Below are positions 42,294-51,377 of a stretch of DNA of 64,000 nucleotides, piece after piece (the stretch's first letter is position 1; every line of letters starts with the position of its first letter). A program made the translations under genes and the position numbers. Where the stretch lies: positions 10,896 through 74,895 of the forward strand of contig JBGGMV010000087.1 in NCBI GenBank assembly GCA_041287865.1, in the 5' to 3' direction. Below the pieces are notes generated by a model. That model saw only the letters and a program-made list of their open reading frames with translations. It did no database searches and had not been told where the DNA came from. Source of the stretch: JAPWJZ01 sp041287865. GTDB lineage: Bacteria; Pseudomonadota; Alphaproteobacteria; Micavibrionales; UBA2020.

Positions 42294-42680
42294 ATGGCAC
42301 TCATCATCGACCTCAAGCCACAGGAACGCATCATCATCGGCAACGCGCTGGTGACCAACGACGCGCATCGCGCACGCCTGCATATCGAGGGCGACGCGCC
42401 GATCATGCGCGAAAAAGACATCATGCGCGAGGAAGAGGCCAACAGCCCCTGCAAGCGCATCTATTTCATCATCCAGCTGATGTACCTGGCCAAGGATCCG
42501 GCGGAGCTTCACGACGATTATTTCAGGCAGATCCGCGAGGTGCAGGACGCGGCCCCCTCCACCACCACTTTCTTCATGAAGATGAGCGACTATATTATCA
42601 AGAGCCAGTATTACAAGGCGCTGAAGGAAGCGCGGCTGCTGATCGAACACGAGAGGGAGCTGATCGCCAATGTCGGATAA
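42294..42680 (+). CDS. flbT: Flagellar biosynthesis repressor FlbT
   Basis: 128 aa. Family sequence over the whole length: RIIIGNALVTNDAHRARL, FFMKMSDYIIKSQYYKALKE. In Caulobacter FlbT binds the flagellin mRNA leader and promotes its decay until the hook is complete. RBS AGGAGAG upstream. It overlaps flaF by 11 bp. Confidence 0.95.
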   Translation: MALIIDLKPQERIIIGNALVTNDAHRARLHIEGDAPIMREKDIMREEEANSPCKRIYFIIQLMYLAKDPAELHDDYFRQIREVQDAAPSTTTFFMKMSDYIIKSQYYKALKEARLLIEHERELIANVG

Positions 42681-43176
42681 CCCGAACCCCTACGCCCAGG
42701 CGGCCGCCGCCTATGGCTCCACCACCACCATCACAGACATGCGCACGCTGGAGGCCACGATCCTGCTGAAATCGGCCTCCAAGCTCGAAACGCTGGCCAA
42801 GCAGCTGCGCGACGGGCCCAAGCCCAAGCTGGAAGAGATCGGCGACACGCTGGAATACAACCAGAAGCTCTGGCAGTTCTTCATCAACGGCATCAGGGAC
42901 GAAAGTCACCCCCTGCCCCTCGAGATCAAGAACAACATCGCTACGCTGGGCCTTTTCGTGTTCAAGCGCACGATGGAGCTGTTGATCGACACTACGCCTG
43001 AGAAAATACAGGCGCTGATCGACATCAATCGCAATATCGCCTCCGGCCTGATGAAAAAACCGGCGGCGGAGCCAAAACACGCCGTGCCGGGCATTCTTGC
43101 CGCCAAGGCAGGCGACAAAAAGCCGGCCGAGCCGCTGCCGGGCGACAAGAAATCAACGACAGATAGTATGGCTTAA
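42670..43176 (+). CDS. flaF: Flagellin synthesis regulator FlaF
   Basis: 168 aa. The FlaF domain covers about 10-120 (YAQAAAAYG, RTLEATILLKSASKLETLA, LWQFFINGIRD, NIATLGLFVFKRTMELL). A Lys/Ala/Pro tail follows. Partner and antagonist of FlbT, supporting flagellin translation and export. It is translationally coupled to flbT. Confidence 0.95.
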   Translation: MSDNPNPYAQAAAAYGSTTTITDMRTLEATILLKSASKLETLAKQLRDGPKPKLEEIGDTLEYNQKLWQFFINGIRDESHPLPLEIKNNIATLGLFVFKRTMELLIDTTPEKIQALIDINRNIASGLMKKPAAEPKHAVPGILAAKAGDKKPAEPLPGDKKSTTDSMA

Positions 43177-43209
43177 AAGCGGCCTTAAACGACCCCCGGC
43201 TGCGCCGGC

Positions 43210-43635
43210 TTAAACAACAACTGATTGCTTGGGCGTGCCCGAGGTGGCCAGCGCCGAGGAAATCTGAGGAGCAGGCTGGGCCTGTGCAGGCGCGGGCGCT
43301 TCTTCCGCCTGCGGGGCAGGCGAACCGCCGTTGCCACCTGAGCCTTCGGAAAGCTGATCCGCGCTCTGGGCAGACTTGCGGGCGCTGTCCAGTTCCTGCG
43401 CGCGGGCGAAGGCACGGAGCTGCGCTTCGGTCGGATACTGGCGCAGGATTTTTCCTGATTCAGACGAGCGAACTTCGATGATAGCGCGATCGAGCGAGTT
43501 GTCGACGCGGATGCGCCATGAAGGGAGATTTGCGCTTGTGGCCTGCTCTTGCGCGACCACCAAAGCACTAACGGCCTGAGACGATTGTTTCAGGCTGGAT
43601 CCTTGAACCGATAATGTGCTTACAGACTCAATCAT
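43210..43635 (-). CDS. FlaG-like protein
   Basis: 141 aa. The core (about 40-85, RVDNSLDRAIIEVRSSESG, ILRQYPTEAQLRAFARA) follows the FlaG pattern of a short beta-hairpin with DxxTGEVIRQIPxE-like residues. The C-terminal half is Pro/Ala-rich, probably disordered. FlaG proteins influence filament length. It is on the minus strand, divergent from fliF, with a long AT-rich control region between. Confidence 0.78.
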   Translation of the reverse strand: MIESVSTLSVQGSSLKQSSQAVSALVVAQEQATSANLPSWRIRVDNSLDRAIIEVRSSESGKILRQYPTEAQLRAFARAQELDSARKSAQSADQLSEGSGGNGGSPAPQAEEAPAPAQAQPAPQISSALATSGTPKQSVVV

Positions 43636-43773
43636 ATTCTATGATCCAACTGTTGCACGAAGCGTCAGGTAGACTACTCCTACAATTCCTATACTATAAT
43701 AGTCAGAGACAAATTACAAGTAAAAAATGAATAATACCAATGTATTACCGAATTATTTACACGAATTTTCTTG

Positions 43774-43810
43774 TTAATACTTTGTTAATTACTTATTAAC
43801 TCTTTCTTAA
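43774..43810. promoter_or_regulatory. Four TTAA boxes with exact 11-bp spacing (CtrA array)
   Basis: TTAA at 43774, 43785, 43796 and 43807, each separated by seven bases, so three overlapping TTAA-N7-TTAA CtrA sites lie on one face of the helix. It lies 139 bp upstream of the flaG-like ATG and about 350 bp upstream of fliF. Confidence 0.72.
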
Positions 43811-44039
43811 TACTTGAGTGTTTACGCCCTTTCTCTTGCTTCTCTAAAATGTCTTTAAAAAACAGGGCTTTGTTATGCCTCTGTCAACACTATATGGTTA
43901 ATATGGAGATTAGGCGGTTAACCTTTCGACACGGAATTTGCATGGCCCGTAGGGCATGACATCAGCCAAATCCCCGCTATCTCAAAAAGATAGCAGGGGT
44001 GATTTGGGGTAAATGTTGAAAAAAGCCGCGAAACCATCG

Positions 44040-44052
44040 GGCAAAATTTGCC
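44040..44052. promoter_or_regulatory. GGCAAA-A-TTTGCC palindrome upstream of fliF
   Basis: A perfect 6-1-6 palindrome, sharing GGCAA/TTGCC with the site at 30347. FlbD represses fliF through an ftr element in Caulobacter, so this may be the counterpart. 111 bp before the fliF start. Confidence 0.5.
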
Positions 44053-44162
44053 TAGTGGACGAAAATTGATGTACTGTAATGAGGTGGGGTTTGGGTTTTA
44101 CGTTATATATATGCGCCCGGATTCCCTCCTTTGAATGGGTTCAAAGTTAGGGGAGATAAGCT

Positions 44163-45854
44163 GTGGATTCACTGATCGAGAGCTTGCGGAATTTAGGCCC
44201 GGCGCGCCTGGCCATGATGCTGCTGACATTCTTCGGCTTGCTCATCTTTTTCATCTTCATCGCAGTGCGGTCATCCGCCCCCGCCATGTCGCTCCTTTAC
44301 GGTGACCTGACCTCGAACGATGCGACCGAGATCGCGGCCAAGCTCGACGCCTCCAACATCGCCTATGACATCGGCGAAAACGGCACGCGCATTTCCGTCA
44401 TGCAAAAGAACGTCGCCAAGGCCCGCCTGCTGCTTGCGCAGGAAGGCCTGCCGCGCAAAGGCAGCATGGGCTACGAGATTTTCGACCAGAAGCAAAGCTA
44501 CGGCACCACCTCGTTCCAGCAGAACATCAACGCGCTCCGCGCGCTCGAAGGCGAGCTGGCCCGCACCATCGGCACGATTGAACAGGTGAAGAACGCGCGC
44601 GTGCATCTTGTGCTGCCGCAGCGTGAACTGTTCGGCCGCGAGCAGCAGGAACCCTCCGCCAGCGTGTTCCTGAACGTGCGCAACCAGGCAGGCCTTGGCT
44701 CCGAACAAGTGGAGGCTATCCAGCAGCTTGTCGCCGCTGCCGTGCCGAAGCTGAAGGCCTCGCGCGTCGCCGTCATCGACCAGACCGGCGCGCTGCTGGC
44801 CCGCGGCGAAGATGACACGCGCGGCGCCGCCGCCCGCAACGCTTCCGACATGAAATCGGCCTATGAAACCAAGCTGACCCATGCCGTCGAGGAAATGGTG
44901 GGCCGCGTGGTCGGCTACGGCAAGGTGCGCGCGAATATTTCCGCCGACATGAACTTCGACGTGGTTACGCGCAATTCCGAAACCTACGATCCCGAGCAGC
45001 AGGTTGTGCGCTCCTCGCAAACCACCAGTGAAGACAGCGAAGACAATACCGCGCAGCCCAATAGCCCCGTCAGCGTGCAGAACAACCTGCCCGGTCTGTC
45101 CGGCACCGCGCCCGGCGCGACGCCCGCCGGCATCAAGAGCAACCGCACCGAAGAAACCACCAACTACGACATCGGCAAAACCGTGGAGAGCCTGACCCGC
45201 GAAAGCGGCCAGGTGCAGAAACTGTCGATCGCCGTGCTGGTTGACGGCAGCTACGCGCCCGATACCAGCGTGAAAAAGCCCAAGGACGCCAAGGACGACT
45301 GGCAGCCGCCCCGCAAATACGCGCCGCGCTCCGATCAGGAAATCCAGCAGATCACCGCGCTGGTGAAATCGGCCGTGGGCTTCGATGAAGACCGCGGCGA
45401 CACCGTCGAAGTCGTCAACATGCAGTTCGCCGAGAATACTTTTACCGAAGGTCCCGTGGCCACCGACACCATCATGGGCTTCCCGAAAGCAAGCCTGCTG
45501 GCCACCGCCGAAACGATCGCGCTCAGCGTCGTTGCCGTGCTGATCGTGCTGCTGGTGCTCCGCCCGCTCGCCACGCACTTCGCCTCGGGCGGCCAGCGCC
45601 GCAATGCGGGCTACGACGGCGATACCTCGATGCTGCCTGCCGGCGCGCAACAGGGCCAGCTGGCCGGCCCCGGCAATATCGGCATGCTGACCGGCGCGGC
45701 CGGCGGCAATACCGAGCTTGAATCGATGATCGACATGTCCTCCGTCGAGGGCAAGGTGAAGGCCTCCAGCGTGCAGAAGATCAGCGAACTGGTGACCAAC
45801 CATCCGAACGAAACCGTCTCCGTCATCCGCCAGTGGATGTCGCAGGAGAATTGA
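44163..45854 (+). CDS. fliF: Flagellar MS-ring protein FliF
   Basis: 563 aa starting with GTG (GTGGATTCACTG) after a good RBS. TM1 (about 15-40), YscJ/FliF ring-building motifs (LLYGDLTSNDATEIAAKLD, RKGSMGYEIFDQKQSYG, ARVHLVLPQRELF), the second conserved region with RNYEVDK-like TNYDIGKTVE, TM2 (about 445-470) and a cytoplasmic tail that docks FliG. It heads the fliF-fliG-fliH-fliN-flbD-flhA run. Confidence 0.96.
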   Translation: MDSLIESLRNLGPARLAMMLLTFFGLLIFFIFIAVRSSAPAMSLLYGDLTSNDATEIAAKLDASNIAYDIGENGTRISVMQKNVAKARLLLAQEGLPRKGSMGYEIFDQKQSYGTTSFQQNINALRALEGELARTIGTIEQVKNARVHLVLPQRELFGREQQEPSASVFLNVRNQAGLGSEQVEAIQQLVAAAVPKLKASRVAVIDQTGALLARGEDDTRGAAARNASDMKSAYETKLTHAVEEMVGRVVGYGKVRANISADMNFDVVTRNSETYDPEQQVVRSSQTTSEDSEDNTAQPNSPVSVQNNLPGLSGTAPGATPAGIKSNRTEETTNYDIGKTVESLTRESGQVQKLSIAVLVDGSYAPDTSVKKPKDAKDDWQPPRKYAPRSDQEIQQITALVKSAVGFDEDRGDTVEVVNMQFAENTFTEGPVATDTIMGFPKASLLATAETIALSVVAVLIVLLVLRPLATHFASGGQRRNAGYDGDTSMLPAGAQQGQLAGPGNIGMLTGAAGGNTELESMIDMSSVEGKVKASSVQKISELVTNHPNETVSVIRQWMSQEN

Positions 45855-45886
45855 GATTTTTGACTTGATAGGGAGCAAGGCCTGAT

Positions 45887-46903
45887 ATGCGCATACGCGA
45901 AGATTACCGCACGCTGACCGGCACCGAGAAAGCCTCGATCCTGCTGCTGTCGCTGGGCGAGGAATACACCATTAAAATCTTCGAGCAGCTGGACGAGGAC
46001 GAAATCCTCATGCTGTCGCAAACCATGTCGAACCTCGGCAAGGTCAGTTCAAGCGTCATCGAGCGCCTGTTCATCGAATTCGCCGAAAGCATGACCTCCA
46101 CCAACTCGCTGATCGGCACGATGGATTCGACCGAACGCCTGCTGCTCAAGGTGCTGGGCAAGGACAAAGTCGGCACCATCATGGAAGAAATCCGCGGCCC
46201 CGCCGGCCGCACGATGTGGGAGAAGCTCTCCAACGTCTCCGAAGAAATCCTCGCCAACTACCTGCAGAAGGAATATCCGCAGACGGTGGCCGTGGTGCTC
46301 TCGAAAATCACGCCCGAACACGCGGCCCGCGTGCTGGCCCTGCTGCCCGAAGGCTTCGCGATGGAAGTCGTCATGCGCATGCTGCGCATGGAAGCGGTGC
46401 AGAAAGACGTGCTGGACGACGTGGAACGCACACTGCGCACCGAATTCATGACCAACCTCGCGCGCACCAACCGCCGCGATTCCCACGAGATCATGGCCGA
46501 GATCTTCAACTTCCTCGAGCGCACGACCGAGGCGAAGTTCATGACCAGCCTCGAGGAGCGCAACCCCGACGCCGCCGAGAAGATTCGCAGCCTGATGTTC
46601 ACCTTCGAAGACCTCGGCCGCCTCGATCCTTCCGCGATCCAGACCGTTATCCGCACCGCCGACAAGGAAAAACTGCCCGTCGCCCTGAAGGGCGCGACAG
46701 AGGCGATGAAAGATCTGTTCTTCTCGAACATGTCCGAGCGCGCGGCCAAGATCATGAAGGAAGACATGACCTCGATGGGCCCCGTGCGCCTGAAAGACGT
46801 GGAAGAAGCGCAAGGCCATCTGGTCAGCGTAGCGAAAGACCTGGCCGAGCGCGGCGAGATTACCATCATCACCTCGAAGGATGAAGATGAGCTCATCTAC
46901 TGA
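45887..46903 (+). CDS. fliG: Flagellar motor switch protein FliG
   Basis: 338 aa. Three FliG domains in order: N-terminal FliF-binding, middle (YLQKEYPQTVAVVLSKI, EHAARVLALLPEG) and C-terminal torque domain with the charged residues (NMSERAAKIMKEDM, VRLKDVEEAQ). Complete length. It overlaps the fliH start. Confidence 0.96.
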   Translation: MRIREDYRTLTGTEKASILLLSLGEEYTIKIFEQLDEDEILMLSQTMSNLGKVSSSVIERLFIEFAESMTSTNSLIGTMDSTERLLLKVLGKDKVGTIMEEIRGPAGRTMWEKLSNVSEEILANYLQKEYPQTVAVVLSKITPEHAARVLALLPEGFAMEVVMRMLRMEAVQKDVLDDVERTLRTEFMTNLARTNRRDSHEIMAEIFNFLERTTEAKFMTSLEERNPDAAEKIRSLMFTFEDLGRLDPSAIQTVIRTADKEKLPVALKGATEAMKDLFFSNMSERAAKIMKEDMTSMGPVRLKDVEEAQGHLVSVAKDLAERGEITIITSKDEDELIY

Positions 46904-47540
46904 AAATGGCGGCGGCATCAAGAAGTTCCTGTTCGACAAGAACGACTTCGACAAGGACGCCGCAGAAGGCGAGAAGCCCGTCTTTACCGAGGAACAGCTG
47001 ATCCTTGCCAAAATGCAGGCCCAGCAGCAGGGCAAGGTAGAGGGCGCGAAGGAAGCGACGCAAAGCCTGGCCGAGCAGGCCAACCGCTCGCTGGCCGCCA
47101 TCGCCGCGGCTTGCGAAAAACTGACCGCCGCCGAAGAAGCGCGCGAAGTGCAGCAGATGATGGCCGCCACCAAAATGGCCATGCGCATCGCCCATAAATT
47201 GCTGCCCCAGTTCGCCGAACGCTATTCGCTGCAGGAAATCGAGCGCGTGATCGCGAAAGCCATCGAGGCGCGCAGGGACGAGCCCCGCATCGCCATCACC
47301 GTGCCTGCCCAGCACCTCGAAGCGCTGCGCCAGCAGATCGAGCAGCTGGCCCATGAAAAGGGTTTCGCGGGCAAGGTTATTTTGCTGGCCGACGACAACA
47401 TGGCGCCTTCCGACGTGCGCGTCGAATGGGCCGACGGCGGGGCGGAGCGTCTTTACGAGCGCCTGTTCAGCCAGGTAGAAGCCGAATTCGCCAAGGCGAT
47501 CGCCGGCATGCAATCGACAATCGACGATATCAAGAAATAA
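46887..47540 (+). CDS. fliH: FliH-like flagellar export regulator
   Basis: 217 aa, starting at ATG 46887, 6 bp downstream of a first ATG; AAGGA upstream favours it. N-terminal acidic tail, long central coiled-coil with Gln/Ala/Glu heptads, C-terminal domain (IAITVPAQHLEALRQQIEQ, DVRVEWADGGAERLYERL) resembling the FliH/YscL family. It regulates the FliI ATPase, encoded at 55.6 kb. The fliG overlap gives coupling. Confidence 0.85.
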   Translation: MSSSTENGGGIKKFLFDKNDFDKDAAEGEKPVFTEEQLILAKMQAQQQGKVEGAKEATQSLAEQANRSLAAIAAACEKLTAAEEAREVQQMMAATKMAMRIAHKLLPQFAERYSLQEIERVIAKAIEARRDEPRIAITVPAQHLEALRQQIEQLAHEKGFAGKVILLADDNMAPSDVRVEWADGGAERLYERLFSQVEAEFAKAIAGMQSTIDDIKK

Positions 47541-47568
47541 ACCGAATTAACAAAACCGGAGAAAACAG

Positions 47569-47898
47569 ATGGCAGACCCCAAAGACCCGAAAAACCCCCA
47601 CGTGGTGCTGGAAGAAGTCGAGCAGCACACGATCGGCGAAGTGCACAAGAAGGATATCGACGCGATTTACGACATTCCCGTCCAGATTTCCGCCGTGCTG
47701 GGCAAATCCACCATGCAGGTGAGCCAGCTGCTGAAACTCGGCCGCGGCGCGGTGGTGGAACTGGACCGCAAGGTCGGCGAAGCGATCGACATCTACGTCA
47801 ACAACCGCCTGGTCGCACGCGGCGAGGTCATCGTCGTCGAGGATCGCCTCGGCGTCACCATGACCGAGATCGTGAAATCCGACCGCGGCGGACAATAA
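47569..47898 (+). CDS. fliN: Flagellar motor switch protein FliN
   Basis: 109 aa, the SpoA domain type: IYDIPVQISAVLGKSTMQV, LLKLGRGAVVELDRKVGE, VNNRLVARGEVIVV. It forms the C-ring with FliG; FliM is not in the window. Strong RBS (CCGGAGAA) 28 bp after fliH. Confidence 0.96.
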   Translation: MADPKDPKNPHVVLEEVEQHTIGEVHKKDIDAIYDIPVQISAVLGKSTMQVSQLLKLGRGAVVELDRKVGEAIDIYVNNRLVARGEVIVVEDRLGVTMTEIVKSDRGGQ

Positions 47899-47923
47899 TA
47901 TAACTTCACGGGGAACTTAGACG

Positions 47924-49282
47924 ATGCGCCTGATGATCGTGGGCAGCCTGAACGGCCAAATCAGCACCGCCGGCAAGATCGCCATCGGCCGGGGTGCGAA
48001 GGTGACGCATACCGATGACATCGAGCAGGCCATGGGCGCATTGCGCGCCGGCAAGGGCGCGGACCTGCTGATGGTCGACGTCAAGCAGGATATCGCCAAG
48101 CTGATCGGCCAGCTGAAGGAAGAACGCTTCGCCGTGCCCGTCGTCGCCTGCGGCATCAGCAACGATACCGGCGCCGCCGTGAAGGCCATCAAGGCCGGCG
48201 CGAAGGAATACATCCCCCTGCCCCCGAACGCGGAACTGATCGCAGCCGTGCTGCAGGCCGTGACGGAAGAAAGCAACACCATGATCGCGGGCGACCCCGC
48301 GATGAAATCCGTGCTGCAGGTGGCCGACCGCATCGCGCCTTCCGATGCCACGGTGCTGATTACCGGCGAAAGCGGCACCGGCAAAGAAGTAATGTCGAAA
48401 TACATCCACCAGAAGAGCAAGCGCAGCAACGGGCCCTTTATCTCGCTCAACTGCGCGGCCATTCCCGAAAGCCTGCTGGAATCAGAATTGTTCGGCCATG
48501 AAAAAGGCGCCTTCACCGGCGCCGTCGCCCGCCGCCTCGGCAAGTTCGAGGAAGCGAATGGCGGGACGTTGTTGTTAGACGAAGTCAGCGAAATGCATCC
48601 CTCGCTGCAGGCCAAGCTTCTGCGCGCCATTCAGGAACGCGTCATCGACCGCATCGGCGGCAATACGCCCGTAAAGGTCGATATCCGCCTGATCGCAACC
48701 TCCAACCGCGACATGGAACAGGCGGTCAAGGAAGGCAAATTCCGCGAAGACCTTTACTTCCGCCTGAACGTCATCAATCTGGCGCTGCCGGGCCTGCGCG
48801 AACGTCCGTCGGACATCGTGCCGCTGGCCACGCTCTTTGCTGCGAAATTCAGCGAGCAGAACGGCATCGAACACAAAAAACTGTCCGCCGCGACGCAGGA
48901 AAAACTGAAATCGCACCACTGGCAGGGCAATATCCGCGAGCTGGAAAACACCATGCACCGCGCCGTGCTGGTCAGCCAGGATGCCGAGATCGAGCCTACC
49001 GCCGTAATGCTGTCGGGCCAGAAGGCCGCAGCAGCCGCGCAAACCGCCGTGATCGCCGCCAAGGCCGTTGAAAAAACCGCTGCAGCTTCCTCCGCCGCGC
49101 CTGCGCAGATGGTCGGACGTACAGTGGCCGATGTGGAGCGCGAGCTGATCATCAGCACACTCGATCACTGCCTGGGCAACCGCACCCATGCCGCCAATAT
49201 CCTCGGCATTTCTATCCGCACCCTGCGGAACAAGCTTAAAGAATATGGCGATGCCGGCATCGCCGTGCCGGGCGGGGGCTGA
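47924..49282 (+). CDS. flbD: Sigma54 flagellar regulator FlbD
   Basis: 452 aa, NtrC-like. A receiver-like domain (1-115) keeps the central Asp (D52, MVDVKQD) but lacks the usual acidic pair near residues 8-9 (IVGSLN), so phosphorylation is doubtful. The AAA+ domain has Walker A GESGTGKE, the sigma54 loop GAFTGA, and Walker B TLLLDEVSE. An Ala-rich linker leads to a Fis-type HTH (THAANILGISIRTLRNKLK). Expected to activate the TGGCAC promoters at flgI, fliK and flgE, under FliX control. Confidence 0.94.
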   Translation: MRLMIVGSLNGQISTAGKIAIGRGAKVTHTDDIEQAMGALRAGKGADLLMVDVKQDIAKLIGQLKEERFAVPVVACGISNDTGAAVKAIKAGAKEYIPLPPNAELIAAVLQAVTEESNTMIAGDPAMKSVLQVADRIAPSDATVLITGESGTGKEVMSKYIHQKSKRSNGPFISLNCAAIPESLLESELFGHEKGAFTGAVARRLGKFEEANGGTLLLDEVSEMHPSLQAKLLRAIQERVIDRIGGNTPVKVDIRLIATSNRDMEQAVKEGKFREDLYFRLNVINLALPGLRERPSDIVPLATLFAAKFSEQNGIEHKKLSAATQEKLKSHHWQGNIRELENTMHRAVLVSQDAEIEPTAVMLSGQKAAAAAQTAVIAAKAVEKTAAASSAAPAQMVGRTVADVERELIISTLDHCLGNRTHAANILGISIRTLRNKLKEYGDAGIAVPGGG

Positions 49283-49285
49283 TAG

Positions 49286-51376
49286 ATGGCTGAAACCGGC
49301 GCGGAAACAATGGGCGGCAGGCGGGGTTCACGGATCCGCGGCGACATTGTATTCGCCATTGGTATCGTCTCGATCCTGATCGCGCTGGTCCTGCCGCTGC
49401 CCTCGTGGCTGCTCGACGTGTCGCTGGCGCTGTCGCTCACCTTCTCGGTCCTGATCCTGATGACGGTGCTGTTTATCGAGCGCCCGCTCGATCTTTCCAC
49501 CTTCCCGACCATCCTGCTGGTCGCGACCATGATACGCCTTGCGCTTAACCTAGCCTCCACCCGCCTTATTCTGGCGCACGGGCACGAGGGCAAGGACGCG
49601 GCCGGACATGTGATCGAGGCCTTCGGCGGCTTCGTCATGGGCGATAATTTCGCCATCGGCGTGATCGTCTTCTCTATTTTAACCATCGTCAACTTCGTGG
49701 TTATTACCAAGGGCGCGGGCCGCATCGCCGAAGTCGCGGCGCGCTTCAGTTTGGACGCCATGCCCGGCAAGCAGATGGCCATCGACGCCGACCTGTCGTC
49801 GGGCCTTATCAACGAGGGCGAGGCCCGCACCCGCCGCTCGCAGCTGGAGCAGGAAAGCACCTTCTTCGGCTCCATGGACGGCGCGGCCAAATTCGTGCGC
49901 GGCGACGCCATCGCCGGCCTGCTGATCGTCTTTATCAACGTCGTGGCCGGTATCGTGATCGGCACGGTGCAGAAAGACCTCTCGCTCGAGGAAGCCGCCA
50001 ACGTCTATACGCACCTGACCATCGGCGACGGGCTTGTCACGCAGATCCCCGCGCTGATCGTCTCCATCGCCTCCGGTATGCTGGTGTCGAAGGCCGGCGT
50101 CGCGGGCTCTTCCGACAAAGCCTTCTTCTCGCAGCTCAGCAATTACCCGCAGGCGCTGATCATGAGTGCGGGGCTGATGGGCATTCTGGCCCTTATCCCC
50201 GGCATTCCCGCCTTCCCCTTCCTGCTGATGGCGGCAATCGCGGGCTTCCTCGGCTACCAGACGCTGGATACGCGCAAGAAAACCGCCGTCGCCAAAATCG
50301 AGTCCGACAAGGCCGCCACAGCCAAGGCGCCCGTGGCGGAGGAACCGATCTCGAAAGCGCTGGCCATCGACAATATCCGCGTCGAACTTGGCTACGGCCT
50401 GCTGCCGCTGGTCAACAACCCCGAAAAGGGCCGCCTGACCGACCAGATCAAGGGCCTGCGCCGCCAGCTGGCGGAGGACATGGGCTTTATCCTTCCTTCC
50501 GTGCGCCTGCAGGATAACCTGCAGCTTCAGGCGAATTCATATGTCGTGCGCGTGAAGGAAATCGAAGCCGGCCGCGGCGATATCCGCCCCGATATGCTGC
50601 TCTGCATGAACCCCTCGGGCGACAAGATCGAGCTGCCGGGCGAAGCGACGCGCGAGCCGACATTCGGTTTACCTGCGATGTGGATCAACGCCGAATACCG
50701 GGAAGAAGCGCAGTTCAAGGGCTATACCGTGGTCGACCCCGCCACCGTCATCACCACGCATATCACCGAGATCATCAAAGACAATATGCAGGACCTGCTG
50801 TCCTACGCCGAGACGCAGAAACTGCTGGATGAATTGGCCAAGCCGCATCAGAAACTGGTGGCCGACATCATCCCCTCGAAAATCACTGTCACCGGCCTGC
50901 AGCGCGTGCTGCAGAACCTGGTGGCCGAGCGCGTCTCGATCCGCGACCTGCCCACCATTCTGGAGGGCGTGGCGGAAGCAACCGGCTTTACCAACAACAT
51001 CACGATGATCACCGAGCACACGCGCTCCCGCCTCGCGCGCCAGCTCTGCGACCAGCACAGCAACAAGCAGGGCTTCCTGCCGCTCATTACCCTCTCCGGC
51101 GACTGGGAACAGGCCTTTGCCGAGGCACTGGTGGGCCAGGGCGAAGACAAGCAGCTGGCCATGGCGCCCACGCGCCTGCAGCAATTCATCCAGTCCGTGC
51201 GCGCGACGTACGAGGATATGGCGATGAAGGGCGAGAGCCCTGTGATGCTGACCAGCCCCGGCATCCGCCCCTACGTGCGCTCGATCATCGAGCGTTTCCG
51301 CCCGCAGACGATCATCATGTCGCAGAATGAAATCCATCCCCGCGCAAAAATCCGCACTCTAGCCCAGATAAACTGA
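49286..51376 (+). CDS. flhA: Flagellar export gate protein FlhA
   Basis: 696 aa. Eight TM helices in the first ~330 residues with the conserved cytosolic loop (GRIAEVAARFSLDAMPGKQM, IDADLSSGLINEGEARTRR). The C-terminal cytoplasmic FlhA domain (about 350-690) forms the nonameric ring. Stop of flbD lies 3 bp before. Ordinary length and full motifs. Confidence 0.97.
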   Translation: MAETGAETMGGRRGSRIRGDIVFAIGIVSILIALVLPLPSWLLDVSLALSLTFSVLILMTVLFIERPLDLSTFPTILLVATMIRLALNLASTRLILAHGHEGKDAAGHVIEAFGGFVMGDNFAIGVIVFSILTIVNFVVITKGAGRIAEVAARFSLDAMPGKQMAIDADLSSGLINEGEARTRRSQLEQESTFFGSMDGAAKFVRGDAIAGLLIVFINVVAGIVIGTVQKDLSLEEAANVYTHLTIGDGLVTQIPALIVSIASGMLVSKAGVAGSSDKAFFSQLSNYPQALIMSAGLMGILALIPGIPAFPFLLMAAIAGFLGYQTLDTRKKTAVAKIESDKAATAKAPVAEEPISKALAIDNIRVELGYGLLPLVNNPEKGRLTDQIKGLRRQLAEDMGFILPSVRLQDNLQLQANSYVVRVKEIEAGRGDIRPDMLLCMNPSGDKIELPGEATREPTFGLPAMWINAEYREEAQFKGYTVVDPATVITTHITEIIKDNMQDLLSYAETQKLLDELAKPHQKLVADIIPSKITVTGLQRVLQNLVAERVSIRDLPTILEGVAEATGFTNNITMITEHTRSRLARQLCDQHSNKQGFLPLITLSGDWEQAFAEALVGQGEDKQLAMAPTRLQQFIQSVRATYEDMAMKGESPVMLTSPGIRPYVRSIIERFRPQTIIMSQNEIHPRAKIRTLAQIN

Positions 51377-51377
51377 C

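Larger units (their letters stand above)
43636..44162. other. Long AT-rich control region between flaG-like and fliF
   Basis: 527 bp with no gene. It contains a CtrA-type TTAA array (43774-43810), two more TTAA at 43898 and 43918 (20 bp apart), and a GGCAAA-A-TTTGCC palindrome (44040-44052). It also holds an inverted repeat, CCCCGCTATCT/AGATAGCAGGGG (43972-43998), in which CTATCT pairs with AGATAG. No sigma54 promoter is visible. The fliF ribosome-binding site AGGGGAGA is at its end. Confidence 0.6.
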
